Source: an uncultured Salinimicrobium sp.
Lineage (GTDB): Bacteria; Bacteroidota; Bacteroidia; Flavobacteriales; Flavobacteriaceae
Length of the DNA: 38,038 nt
Direction: 5' to 3'
Assembly: GCA_946887075.1 (NCBI GenBank)
Contig: CAMPKA010000025.1
Location: 1 to 38,038 of the forward strand
In this document: positions 8,300-16,460 of the stretch, piece by piece
How positions within the stretch are numbered: position 1 is the stretch's first letter
Layout: each line of letters starts with the position of its first letter
Translations under genes and position numbers: made by a program
The notes under the pieces: model-generated
What the model was told of the DNA's origin: nothing
Seen by the model: the letters and a program-made list of their open reading frames with translations, nothing else
Database searches by the model: none

Positions 8300-9025
8300 A
8301 TGGGAAGAGCATTTGAATTCAGGAAGGCACGTAAAATGAAACGCTGGTCAGCAATGGCCAAAGCCTTCACGCGTATCGGAAAGGACATTGTAATGGCAGT
8401 CAAGGAAGGGGGGCCGGACCCGGATACGAATTCCCGGCTCCGGGCGGTGATTCAGAATGCCAAGAGTGTCAATATGCCCAAGGACAACATTGAGCGGGCA
8501 ATCAAAAGGGCTTCGGATAAGAGTCAGGGAGATTATAAAGTAGTCCTATTTGAAGGCTACGCCCCACACGGTATCGCCGTTCTGGTCGAGACAGCAACTG
8601 ACAACAATAACAGGACCGTAGCCAACATCCGCTCCTACTTCAACAAGTGTGACGGCAGTCTGGGAACCTCCGGTTCTGTGGAATTCATGTTTGACCATAC
8701 CTGTAATTTCAGGATTCCGGCTGAAGGCATTGATGCCGAGGAGCTGGAACTGGAACTCATCGATTTTGGAGCAGAGGAAGTATTTGAAGATGAGGACGGC
8801 ATTCTCATCTATGCGCCATTCGAAGCCTTCGGGGCACTCCAGAAAGAACTGGAGCACAGAGATATAGAGATTCTTTCGTCTGGTTTTGAACGAATTCCCC
8901 AGGTCACCAAGAAGCTTTCTGAAGAAGAAGCTGCCGATGTGGAAAAACTGCTGGAAAAGCTGGAGGAAGACGATGATGTGCAGCATGTCTACCATACCAT
9001 GGAAGAATCCGAAGAAGAACAGTAG
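8300..9025 (+). CDS. YebC/PmpR/TACO1-family regulator
   Basis: 241 residues, normal length. Family features are the basic N-terminus 'MGRAFEFRKARKMKRWSAM', 'FTRIGKDIVMAVKEGGPDP' (24-42), 'NSRLRAVIQNAKSVNMPKDN' and the acidic central domain with 'DFGAEEVFEDEDGI'. Members are cytosolic and have been described as DNA-binding transcription regulators and, more recently, as factors that relieve ribosome stalling on proline-rich stretches. In many bacteria yebC lies by ruvC; here it does not. The tail is a highly acidic, glutamate-rich segment. A strong intrinsic terminator follows the stop. Confidence 0.93.
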   Translation: MGRAFEFRKARKMKRWSAMAKAFTRIGKDIVMAVKEGGPDPDTNSRLRAVIQNAKSVNMPKDNIERAIKRASDKSQGDYKVVLFEGYAPHGIAVLVETATDNNNRTVANIRSYFNKCDGSLGTSGSVEFMFDHTCNFRIPAEGIDAEELELELIDFGAEEVFEDEDGILIYAPFEAFGALQKELEHRDIEILSSGFERIPQVTKKLSEEEAADVEKLLEKLEEDDDVQHVYHTMEESEEEQ

Positions 9026-9031
9026 CTAAGG

Positions 9032-9062
9032 AAGGCCGGTCAGACAACCGGCCTTTGTTTTC
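9032..9062 (+). terminator. Intrinsic terminator after the yebC-like gene
   Basis: A perfect 9-base-pair stem, AAGGCCGGT (9032-9040) and ACCGGCCTT (9047-9055), with a 6-base loop CAGACA, followed by TGTTTTC. The stem ends only 10 bases before the next start codon at 9066, so it may also act on expression of the cation transporter. Confidence 0.8.
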
Positions 9063-9065
9063 AAG

Positions 9066-9965
9066 ATGTACAACCAAAATCAGAAAAAGGCGATTAGAGC
9101 CTCCTGGCTCAGCATTGGAGGCAATGCAGCCCTTGCAGTCATCAAAGGGATCACGGGCATTTTTGGAAATTCCTATGCCCTGGTGGCCGATGCCATAGAA
9201 TCTACCACCGATGTGGTTTCCAGTTTTCTTGTGCTCCTGGGAATCCGTTATTCGGCCAGACCTGCTGATGAGAACCATCCATACGGGCACGGGCGTGCAG
9301 AACCGCTGATTACCTTCGCGGTAGTGGGATTCCTGATATTTTCAGCTGTGGTAATCGTCATCCAGAGTCTTGAAAACATCAGGACACCTCATGAAGTCCC
9401 GGAACCCTACACCCTGATCGTCCTTGCGGGAATTATCTTGACCAAGGAAATCTTTTATCGCCTGATCTCCAGGAAAAGTAAGGAAACAGAGAGCAGTAGC
9501 CTCAAAGCGGATGCCTGGCACCACCGAAGTGATGCGATCACGTCCCTCATGGCGTTTCTTGGAATCTCGGTAGCCATTTTTCTGGGAAAGGGCTATGAGA
9601 CGGCGGACGATTGGGCGGCCCTTGTAGCTGCCGGTTTCATCCTCTACAATGCCTATCTGATCATCCGGCCTGCACTTGGTGAAATCATGGATGAACACCT
9701 TTACGAAGACCTGGTGAAGGACATCAGGCGGATCAGCCACAGGGAACCCGGGGTGATCGAGACTGAAAAATGCTTTGTGAGAAAAACCGGGATGACCTAT
9801 CATGTTGACCTGCATGTCATCGTAAATGGGAACCTGAGTGTCAATGAGGGCCATAGAATTTCACACGACCTGAAAAACAGATTGCTGCAGGAACTCCCAC
9901 AGGTAGCAGATATTCTTATTCATATTGAACCGGACAATATTGTGCATTCGGAACCTCCCTCCTAG
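9066..9965 (+). CDS. Cation diffusion facilitator (CDF) family divalent metal transporter
   Basis: 299 residues, about six membrane helices followed by a cytoplasmic metal-binding domain (about 210-299). CDF signatures: 'GNSYALVADAIESTTDVVSS' (34-53), 'HPYGHGRAEPL' (71-81), and 'ADAWHHRSDAITS' with H152-x3-D156 in the fifth helix. The protein exports Zn, Fe, Co or Mn in exchange for protons; the metal is not settled. In the second helix the residues are D42-x2-E45-x3-D49, so the position that is often His or Asp in zinc transporters is Glu here. The start at 9066 is supported by the normal CDF N-terminus but leaves almost no room for a promoter after the terminator at 9032-9062. Confidence 0.93.
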   Translation: MYNQNQKKAIRASWLSIGGNAALAVIKGITGIFGNSYALVADAIESTTDVVSSFLVLLGIRYSARPADENHPYGHGRAEPLITFAVVGFLIFSAVVIVIQSLENIRTPHEVPEPYTLIVLAGIILTKEIFYRLISRKSKETESSSLKADAWHHRSDAITSLMAFLGISVAIFLGKGYETADDWAALVAAGFILYNAYLIIRPALGEIMDEHLYEDLVKDIRRISHREPGVIETEKCFVRKTGMTYHVDLHVIVNGNLSVNEGHRISHDLKNRLLQELPQVADILIHIEPDNIVHSEPPS

Positions 9966-10032
9966 CCGGTGTCCGGCCTCTTAAAGAAATAATAATTGAA
10001 GGGCTGCGAACCATTCCCCCTCTTTATTTGGC

Positions 10033-10040
10033 TATCTTTG
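10033..10040 (+). promoter_or_regulatory. -7 promoter element for the NYN-domain/pirin operon
   Basis: TATCTTTG, a perfect TAnnTTTG match, 16 bases before the start at 10057. No convincing -33 TTG at the expected distance. Confidence 0.6.
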
Positions 10041-10056
10041 TGAACAAACAAATCTT

Positions 10057-10788
10057 ATGGATACAAGACTGGCGGTTCTAATCGATGGAGACAACATTCC
10101 ATCAGCATACGTTAAAGAAATGATGGAGGAAATTGCCAAGTATGGCAATCCTACCATCAAAAGAATTTACGGTGACTGGACCAAGCCTCACCTGGCGAAG
10201 TGGAAGAATGTGCTGCTCGAGAATGCTGTCACCCCGATCCAGCAGTACGGCTATACCCAGGGGAAAAACGCTACCGATTCCGCCATGATCATCGATGCCA
10301 TGGATATCTTGTATTCGGAAAAGGTAGACGGGTTCTGCCTGGTCTCAAGCGATAGTGACTTTACACGCCTGGCAACCCGGCTGAGGGAAGCGGGCATGAA
10401 CGTTATTGGTATCGGAGAGAAGAAAACCCCGGACCCCTTCATCGTTGCCTGTGACCGGTTTATCTATATCGAGATCCTTAAAAATCAGAAAACCTCCACC
10501 GCGAAGGAAAAAGAAACCAAGAAGAGCCAGTACGACAAGATCACCGGAAAGGTGACCAAACTTATCGCCTCAACCATCTCGGACGTTGCCGATGACGACG
10601 GATGGGCATTTCTCGGAGATGTTGGAAGTCTGCTTCAGAAGAAACAGCCAAACTTCGATTCGCGGAACTACGGATTTCAGAAGCTCACCCCGATGATCAG
10701 CTCCATCGATCAATTTGAGGTAGATACCCGTGAGAATTCCCGGGGAGGGAAGCATAAATTGATTTATGTAAGAAACAGGGAACAGTAA
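10057..10788 (+). CDS. NYN-domain (PIN-like) protein with C-terminal LOTUS/OST-HTH domain
   Basis: 243 residues. The N-terminal NYN domain (about 4-140, LabA/DUF88 group) shows 'AVLIDGDNIPS' (D10, D12), 'NATDSAMIIDAMD' (D74) and 'LVSSDSDFTRLATRL' (D99, D101), the acidic set of PIN-like nucleases. Residues about 141-160 are a lysine-rich linker. The C-terminal part (about 163-238) resembles the OST-HTH/LOTUS domain, which binds RNA, with 'GWAFLGDVGSLLQKKQPNFD' and an 'NYGFQKLTPMISS' helix. I infer a role in RNA processing or decay; no target is known. It has its own -7 element and is followed after 10 bases by a pirin gene, presumably one transcript. Confidence 0.88.
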   Translation: MDTRLAVLIDGDNIPSAYVKEMMEEIAKYGNPTIKRIYGDWTKPHLAKWKNVLLENAVTPIQQYGYTQGKNATDSAMIIDAMDILYSEKVDGFCLVSSDSDFTRLATRLREAGMNVIGIGEKKTPDPFIVACDRFIYIEILKNQKTSTAKEKETKKSQYDKITGKVTKLIASTISDVADDDGWAFLGDVGSLLQKKQPNFDSRNYGFQKLTPMISSIDQFEVDTRENSRGGKHKLIYVRNREQ

Positions 10789-10798
10789 AAATTGGGAT

Positions 10799-11647
10799 AT
10801 GAGAACTGTAAGAAAGGTACATCGGGCAGAGTCGCGGCCAATCGCTGACCTGGCGACGCATTCTCCCATGCCCACCCGCCACCTGGATATGATCGATCCT
10901 TTCCTTTTTCTCAACCATCACGGTCCTCAGCACTACCCGGCCAATAACCAGGGATTACCATTTGGACCGCATCCTCATCGAGGGATGGAGACGGTCACGG
11001 TGATCCTCAGCGGAGATATCGTGCATAAAGATTCAGGAGGCCATGATTCGGTGATTCACCCGGGAGGTGTTCAGTGGATGACTGCCGGGAAAGGACTCAT
11101 TCACTCTGAGGTGTCCTCAGAAGAATTCAAAAAATCGGGAGGCCCACTTGAAATCCTTCAGCTCTGGGTAAATCTTCCCGCCCGACTGAAAATGACCCCA
11201 CCTAATTACAGGGGACTGCAGAAAGAGGAGATTCCTGTGTGGACCTCAGCAAATGGCAAGTCGAAAGCTCAGGTTATCGCGGGAAGAATCGGTGAGACCT
11301 ACGGGGCCTTTGATACGCTTACACCGATCACCCTGGCAACGCTTTTCCTCGAGGAGGAAGGGAAATTCGAGATTAATGTTCCCAAAGAACACAACATCCT
11401 TTGCTATATGATCAGGGGAAGATGCCAGGCCAATGAGACATCGCTTCCGGAACTTCATCTGGCCGAATTCGAACATGACGACGAAAGCATCAGTATCAAG
11501 GCTGTCACCGACAGTATCCTCCTATTTGGACATGCCGCACCCTTTGAGGAACCCGTAGTTGCCAGAGGACCTTTCGTCATGAATACCATGGAAGAGATCA
11601 ATCAGGCATACCAGGATTATCAGCAGGGAAAGATGGGTAGTGCCTGA
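10799..11647 (+). CDS. Pirin-family protein
   Basis: 282 residues, a two-cupin pirin. The N-terminal cupin has the metal ligands H58 and H60 in 'PFGPHPHRGMETVT', then H102 and E104 in 'GKGLIHSEVS', the same pattern as iron-binding pirins, some of which show quercetin 2,3-dioxygenase activity. The C-terminal cupin (about 165-275) lacks that metal set, as usual. Cytosolic; no signal peptide. The real role of bacterial pirins varies (redox sensing, enzyme partners) and cannot be fixed here. It follows the NYN gene by 10 bases and probably shares its promoter. The 210 bases between its stop and the convergent CcsBA gene hold no gene I trust. Confidence 0.93.
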   Translation: MRTVRKVHRAESRPIADLATHSPMPTRHLDMIDPFLFLNHHGPQHYPANNQGLPFGPHPHRGMETVTVILSGDIVHKDSGGHDSVIHPGGVQWMTAGKGLIHSEVSSEEFKKSGGPLEILQLWVNLPARLKMTPPNYRGLQKEEIPVWTSANGKSKAQVIAGRIGETYGAFDTLTPITLATLFLEEEGKFEINVPKEHNILCYMIRGRCQANETSLPELHLAEFEHDDESISIKAVTDSILLFGHAAPFEEPVVARGPFVMNTMEEINQAYQDYQQGKMGSA

Positions 11648-11857
11648 TCTCCTTGTCCACTACCACCTTTGTTTGCACCAGACTTTAGACAGCAGCCAGG
11701 CGAAACAGGGGAAATCGATTTGCAGATCCAGCTCTTATGACCGCAAAAGACCCGGCAATGCTTTAAGAGGAAATCTGAAACCAGGAGACATCTTCCATCC
11801 TGGCATTGTTATTCCCCGGAATAAAGCCTCAGTAACAGCCCTGCAGGACGCTATCGT

Positions 11858-14800
11858 CTAAGCATGAAATTTGCGATATCTCCACCAGGAAACGGCGCCC
11901 AGTAATCCTACAACCACTATGGAATAATAGACAAAATCAGGTGTGATCACCTTGTCGCCGCTCGCATAGGAATGCAGCCCGGAGAGATAAAAATTGACTC
12001 CGAAATAGGTCATCATAATACTGGAGAAGGCGACTACAGCCATGAAATTGAACAACCAGCGGCTGCGCATTCCCGGAACCAGTCTCATATGGATCACAAA
12101 GGCATAGACCATGATGCTGACCAAAGCCCAAGTCTCCTTTGGATCCCATCCCCAATAACGGCCCCAGCTTTCATTAGCCCATTGTCCTCCAAGGAAATTT
12201 CCTATTGTAAGCATCACAAGTCCGACAGTAAGGGCCATTTCGGTAATGATCGTGATCTCCTTTATGGTAAGGTCCATTCTTTTTCTGTTCCTGTTGTTGG
12301 TCATGATCATCAGGATCAGCGCTACGGCTCCCAGGATCATTCCCAGGGTAAAAGGTCCGTAACTTCCCACGATAATGGAAACGTGGATCATGAGCCAGTA
12401 GGAATCCAGGACGGGCACCAGATTGGCAATGGCCGGATCCATCCAGTTCCAGTGCGCGATCATCAAAATCATGGAGGTCACAAAAGCCGTCGAGGCTATG
12501 GTCAGCTCACTCTTTCTTCCGAAGACCAGGCCAAAGAGCATGGTCGCCCAGGCGACATAGATCATCGATTCATAGGCATCGCTCCAGGGGGCATGCCCGG
12601 AAAGATACCACCGCGCAATGAGGCCTGCTGTATGGAGAACAAAAAACAGGATGATCAGGTACTTGCACATCCTGATGAGCAGGGATATGACCTTGTTGTC
12701 CCGAAAGATCTGGAAGATCACAAAGATCAACATGAAGACACCGGCGAGCATATACATGGAGAAAAGATTCCTGAATATGTCGTATTTATTGTAGAGGATT
12801 TCGGTCTGGATCTTGCGTTCAGAAGGAATTACCTCGCTGCCAAACTTCCGTTGAAAACTTTTAATGCTTTCCAACAGCTCGAGGGCCTGTGAATAATCTC
12901 CCGTTTCCTTTGCCTTTCTCAGCGCCCCGAAATACATCGGTAATATCTGTTGGGTGTAAAGAGAATCCATTCCTTTGAATCCGGACTCGGCCGCCTCAGG
13001 ATAGGAGACCCACTTGTTGTTCTCATGTCCGGGAATCGGAAAGATCCTCAGCAGTTTTCCCTGAAGTGCATTGTAGAGCAGATTTACCCTTCTGTCCGTC
13101 TCGATGAAATCCTTTTCGAACTGATTTGGAATTTCGGCCTGGTAGGCATTCTCCAGATAAGGTGCCAGCTTGTAATTCCCCTCCTGATCAAAAAAAGCAG
13201 TCAATGGCAGGTGCTTCTGTTCCTCGGGCACCCCAACGATGTGGTGCAGGCTGTCATTGTCTTTTTTGACATAGATCAGGGGCACGTTATACCAGAAGGA
13301 GGGATTTTCGGTAATCGAAATAATCACCTGATCAGAACTCAGCCCTTCATATTCCGCGCTTTTGCTAAGCTTTCGGAGCAGTTCGGAAGAATAGGTATTG
13401 ATCGGTTTCATCCTTCCACCCGCATCCTGAACCACCAGCTCTCCGAATTCTGCCGCATGCTCCTTGGTTACGACGTTTTGCTTGATTATCGAATCCACCA
13501 TCTCTTTGGGAAGAAAGATCGGGTTCTGATGTTCGTGCGAGACGGTATCCGTCGCCCTGGCATCCACGGTTTGAACCACAGAATCCTGTTCCTGGGCCTG
13601 CTCCTGGTTTTCCCCATATTGGGCAAAACCGGAAAACGGCATCAGAAACAAGGCTGCAAGGGCAGTGAGTTTCGCTTTTTTCTTTTTCACCTTCTTCAGT
13701 TTCTTTCGAAGTTCCCCAAATCTGGAACCCCTGTCGAACAAGATCCAGATCAATCCGATGTATAGCAAGGTATAACCGATATAGGTGATCCAGGTGCCCC
13801 AGTAATCATGGTTGACAGAAAGGATTGTCCCTTTCTCATCGGGATTAAAGGAAGCCTGAAAAAAGCGGTATCCCTTATAATCGAGCACGTGGTTCATGTA
13901 GATCTCGTAATCAAAGGTTTTTTCCTGGTCAATGACAGTCACCTCACTTTCGAATGAGGAATAGCTGTTTTCTGTACCAGGATATTTATTGGCAATGAAG
14001 TCATTCAGCCGGATAGCGAACGGAAGTTCATACTGTTTGGAACCGTACCTCAGGAATATGTCAAGACCGCCCATAGATATCTGCTTAGGATCATTGATGA
14101 TCCCTTTCCCTCCCAATAGAGAAACCGTCTGACTTTCCCCCGCAGTAGTGACGCGGACAATCGCGGCGTCCTGCTGGCCCTCCAGTTTTTCTTCCGTAGG
14201 AATGACATCATATCTTCCACGGGTCACGGGTTCCGGGAATACAAACTGCATTCCGGCCATGTTGTAAAGGGAACGCAACTGAAGAACCTGAACAGAATCT
14301 GCGGATACTTCTCCCTGCATCCGGTCTGCCATTCTCATGTAAGTTCCGCTGAAAGGAGAGGAAATTTTGTACTCCCCGTCCTCAAAAATTATGTTGATAG
14401 CCCCCTCGGTTTGCTTGTTAAAGGCAAACAGGATGTTGTGGATGCTGGTGACCTCTCCTTCCCTGAGGTAGTGATCGTGACGGTCTCCTCCCCCGGCCTC
14501 CACAATCTTGAGATAGCGTTCCCCCTGGGGATCCTCGATAAGCCCCTCTTTTGCCCCATGAATAAAGTCGACGATCTCCAGGGTGACGGGTTGTCCGTTG
14601 TAATCCGTCTGGAAAGTGAATTCGTTGGAGGCGCCAGGAGCGAGCAAAATCTCTTCCTGGACCTCACGCCGCAACGGTTGGCCGTCTATTTCTCCGTCGA
14701 GAAAAACGGTGAGATAGGTTTTTTCGGAGAGAAAGGTATTTTCTGTCTTACCCTCCCGGATAGGCATCATTCCTTCGTAGCTGATATAGCGGGTCACAAA

Positions 14801-15079
14801 AGCCCCTATCAGAATCAGAATAAAGCTCAGGTGCAGAAGCAGGGTTGACCACTTCTCCCTTTTATGGAGTTTGTACCGACGGATATTCCCGATGAAATTT
14901 AACAGGAACAGGGCCATAATCGCTTCGAACCACCAGGCATTGTAGATCCAGACTTTGGCGGTGGCGGTACTGTACCAGTTTTCTATAAAGGTGCCCAGGC
15001 CGAGTGCAACAGCGAAAACGATAAACAAAAGGGCCATCAAACGGGTGGAGAACAAAACAGACGCTAACTTTTTCTGCAT
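11858..15079 (-). CDS. ccsBA: Cytochrome c maturation protein, CcsB(ResB)-CcsA fusion (System II synthetase)
   Basis: 1073 residues, a fusion of both System II subunits. The N-terminal ResB/CcsB part has early membrane helices (about 10-32, 50-65, 80-100), a large periplasmic region with beta character, and a further helix near 'WGTWITYIGYTLLYIGLIWI'. A second signal-like segment ('LTALAALFLMPFSGFAQYG') leads into another long periplasmic stretch. The C-terminal CcsA part has multiple membrane helices and the haem-handling WWD motif 'WGRYWGWDPKETW' (972-984), with conserved histidines in nearby helices. It exports haem and attaches it to CxxCH motifs of apocytochromes c. A -7 element lies upstream at 15103-15110. 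The long open frames on the opposite strand of this gene are shadows. Confidence 0.93.
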   Translation of the reverse strand: MQKKLASVLFSTRLMALLFIVFAVALGLGTFIENWYSTATAKVWIYNAWWFEAIMALFLLNFIGNIRRYKLHKREKWSTLLLHLSFILILIGAFVTRYISYEGMMPIREGKTENTFLSEKTYLTVFLDGEIDGQPLRREVQEEILLAPGASNEFTFQTDYNGQPVTLEIVDFIHGAKEGLIEDPQGERYLKIVEAGGGDRHDHYLREGEVTSIHNILFAFNKQTEGAINIIFEDGEYKISSPFSGTYMRMADRMQGEVSADSVQVLQLRSLYNMAGMQFVFPEPVTRGRYDVIPTEEKLEGQQDAAIVRVTTAGESQTVSLLGGKGIINDPKQISMGGLDIFLRYGSKQYELPFAIRLNDFIANKYPGTENSYSSFESEVTVIDQEKTFDYEIYMNHVLDYKGYRFFQASFNPDEKGTILSVNHDYWGTWITYIGYTLLYIGLIWILFDRGSRFGELRKKLKKVKKKKAKLTALAALFLMPFSGFAQYGENQEQAQEQDSVVQTVDARATDTVSHEHQNPIFLPKEMVDSIIKQNVVTKEHAAEFGELVVQDAGGRMKPINTYSSELLRKLSKSAEYEGLSSDQVIISITENPSFWYNVPLIYVKKDNDSLHHIVGVPEEQKHLPLTAFFDQEGNYKLAPYLENAYQAEIPNQFEKDFIETDRRVNLLYNALQGKLLRIFPIPGHENNKWVSYPEAAESGFKGMDSLYTQQILPMYFGALRKAKETGDYSQALELLESIKSFQRKFGSEVIPSERKIQTEILYNKYDIFRNLFSMYMLAGVFMLIFVIFQIFRDNKVISLLIRMCKYLIILFFVLHTAGLIARWYLSGHAPWSDAYESMIYVAWATMLFGLVFGRKSELTIASTAFVTSMILMIAHWNWMDPAIANLVPVLDSYWLMIHVSIIVGSYGPFTLGMILGAVALILMIMTNNRNRKRMDLTIKEITIITEMALTVGLVMLTIGNFLGGQWANESWGRYWGWDPKETWALVSIMVYAFVIHMRLVPGMRSRWLFNFMAVVAFSSIMMTYFGVNFYLSGLHSYASGDKVITPDFVYYSIVVVGLLGAVSWWRYRKFHA

Positions 15080-15102
15080 GAGGAGGGTCTTATTTGATGC
15101 GG

Positions 15103-15110
15103 CAAAAGTA
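15103..15110 (-). promoter_or_regulatory. -7 promoter element for ccsBA
   Basis: TACTTTTG on the minus strand, a perfect TAnnTTTG match, 23 bases before the ccsBA start. Confidence 0.55.
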
Positions 15111-15181
15111 CAAATTTTAATGGGTTTAAGATTTCTTTTACATTAAAAAAAACCGAAACATGGCCGGAAGAAGCACTGGAA

Positions 15182-15198
15182 TATTTTTGGTATTTTTG
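15182..15198 (+). promoter_or_regulatory. Two tandem -7 elements before the DUF2520 operon
   Basis: TATTTTTG occurs twice, at 15182-15189 and 15191-15198, each a perfect TAnnTTTG. The second ends only 4 bases before the ATG at 15203, so a transcript from it would have almost no leader; the first is the more usable promoter. No -33 TTG is evident for either. Confidence 0.5.
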
Positions 15199-15202
15199 CG
15201 CC

Positions 15203-15964
15203 ATGATCGACGTCGTGATTTTGGGAACGGGAAACGTTGCCTTCCACCTGTATAAAGCCTTTAAAGCAGCTAGGGACATTAGGATCGTTCAGGTTTATAA
15301 CCACAGAAAGGAAGGCCTGTCTTTTTTTTCCAAAGAGGTGGATACCACCACGGAACTCGATCAGCTGAAAAAGGCTGATGTTTATCTTTTGGCATTGCGT
15401 GATGATGCTATCGCAGCAACGGCCTCGCGCATCAAGAACAATACGGGACTGGTGGTCCATACTTCCGGTTCTGCCGGTATGGACGTCCTGGGGAAGGGTC
15501 GGACGGGAGTTCTTTATCCCTTGCAGACCTTTTCAAAGGAACAAAGCCTCGATTACAGCCAAATTCCATTTTGCCTGGAGGCAGCAGAAAGCCAGGATCT
15601 GGAAATCCTGAAAAAGCTCGCCGTAGCAGTTTCTGGCCAATTCTACGAAATCGACTCGCTCTCGAGGCGGAATCTGCATCTGGCAGCCGTGTTTGCCTGT
15701 AACTTTGTCAACCATCTGTATGCCATAGGCGAGATGATATGCCAGGAGAACGGACTTCCTTTTGAGATCCTGCTCCCCCTGATCCGGCAAACCGCCGAAA
15801 AGGTACAGGCTGATCCTCCTTCACGGGTTCAGACGGGACCGGCCATCAGGAATGACAGGACAACGATCAATGCGCACCTGGAACTGCTTCGTAACCCGGA
15901 GCACCAGGAATTATACCGGCAACTCACCCATTCAATACAAGCCTTTTATGGAAAGAAGTTATAA
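15203..15964 (+). CDS. Rossmann-like and DUF2520 domain protein
   Basis: 253 residues. The N-terminal Rossmann-like domain (about 1-125) starts with 'VVILGTGNVAFHLYKAF' (GxGxxA), then 'ADVYLLALRDDAIA' and 'LVVHTSGSAGMDVL', as in ketopantoate reductase/pyrroline-5-carboxylate reductase-like dehydrogenases. The C-terminal DUF2520 domain (about 130-250) is helical, with 'RRNLHLAAVFACNFVNHLYA'. Function is not established; an NAD(P)-dependent reduction is likely. It is the first gene of a five-gene operon and overlaps the kdsC-like gene by 17 bases. It is a common neighbour of kdsC in flavobacteria, by my recollection. Confidence 0.88.
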   Translation: MIDVVILGTGNVAFHLYKAFKAARDIRIVQVYNHRKEGLSFFSKEVDTTTELDQLKKADVYLLALRDDAIAATASRIKNNTGLVVHTSGSAGMDVLGKGRTGVLYPLQTFSKEQSLDYSQIPFCLEAAESQDLEILKKLAVAVSGQFYEIDSLSRRNLHLAAVFACNFVNHLYAIGEMICQENGLPFEILLPLIRQTAEKVQADPPSRVQTGPAIRNDRTTINAHLELLRNPEHQELYRQLTHSIQAFYGKKL

Positions 15965-16460
15965 GGAATACCTCTCACAGATCACCACTTTTATTTTTGA
16001 TGTCGATGGAGTGCTGACCGATGGATCTATCCAGATCAGCAGTAACGGGGAGTTACTGCGCACGATGAACATCAAGGACGGTTTCGCGATGAAGCATGCC
16101 AGGGATCAGGGATACAGGGTGTGTGTAATCTCGGGAGGAAAGAACGAAGGGGTCCGGCACAGACTTCGTGGTCTAGGCCTTACGGATATTTACCTCGGAT
16201 GCGAGGACAAGGTGGAGCAAATGGAGGAGTTCTTCGATATTTACGATATCCGTCCGGAGGAGGTGCTGTATATGGGGGACGACATTCCTGATTTGTACCC
16301 GATGCAGAAAGTGGGACTTCCGGCCAGCCCTCAGGATGCGGCTGCAGAAATCAAGGAAATATCATTGTATGTTTCCCACAGGAAGGGAGGCCGTGGTTGT
16401 GTTCGCGACGTTATCGAACAGGTGATGAAGGTACAGGGAAAATGGACGCTGCAGCAATGA
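15948..16460 (+). CDS. kdsC: KDO 8-phosphate phosphatase (HAD family, KdsC-like)
   Basis: 170 residues from the ATG at 15948, chosen because it gives the standard short KdsC N-terminus; the reading frame stays open further upstream but that lies inside DUF2520. HAD motifs: 'FDVDGVLTDG' (D18, D20), 'VISGGKNEGVRHR' (S62), K88 in 'CEDKVEQM', and 'YMGDDIPDLYPM' (D111, D112). There is no cap domain, matching tetrameric C0 phosphatases. It removes phosphate from KDO 8-phosphate before activation by KdsB, whose gene lies 8 kb away in this window. The start overlaps the upstream gene by 17 bases and the stop overlaps the SMR gene by 4. Confidence 0.9.
   Translation: MERSYKEYLSQITTFIFDVDGVLTDGSIQISSNGELLRTMNIKDGFAMKHARDQGYRVCVISGGKNEGVRHRLRGLGLTDIYLGCEDKVEQMEEFFDIYDIRPEEVLYMGDDIPDLYPMQKVGLPASPQDAAAEIKEISLYVSHRKGGRGCVRDVIEQVMKVQGKWTLQQ

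Noticed and set aside
9965..9977. GCCGG-TGT-CCGGC hairpin after the CDF gene as a terminator.
   Set aside because: Five-base stem with a 3-base loop and no T-run after it; too weak.
11640..11861. 73-codon plus-strand ORF between the pirin and ccsBA genes, whose end ('GDIFHPGIVIPRNKASVTAL') faintly recalls the start of HigA/VapI antitoxins ('HPGE...SVTALA').
   Set aside because: The match is short and needs gaps, the start overlaps the pirin end, no toxin gene is adjacent, and the helix-turn-helix part is missing. At most a very decayed fragment.
11972..13765. Two long plus-strand open frames (about 306 and 271 codons) opposite ccsBA.
   Set aside because: They are antisense shadows: their composition (His, Gly, Gln and Asp rich, no domain) is that of reverse-complement coding sequence, and ccsBA is a certain gene.
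15852..15947. Upstream extension of the kdsC-like gene to an ATG at 15852.
   Set aside because: The extra 32 residues lie wholly within DUF2520 in another frame and do not resemble KdsC N-termini; ATG 15948 gives the standard length.
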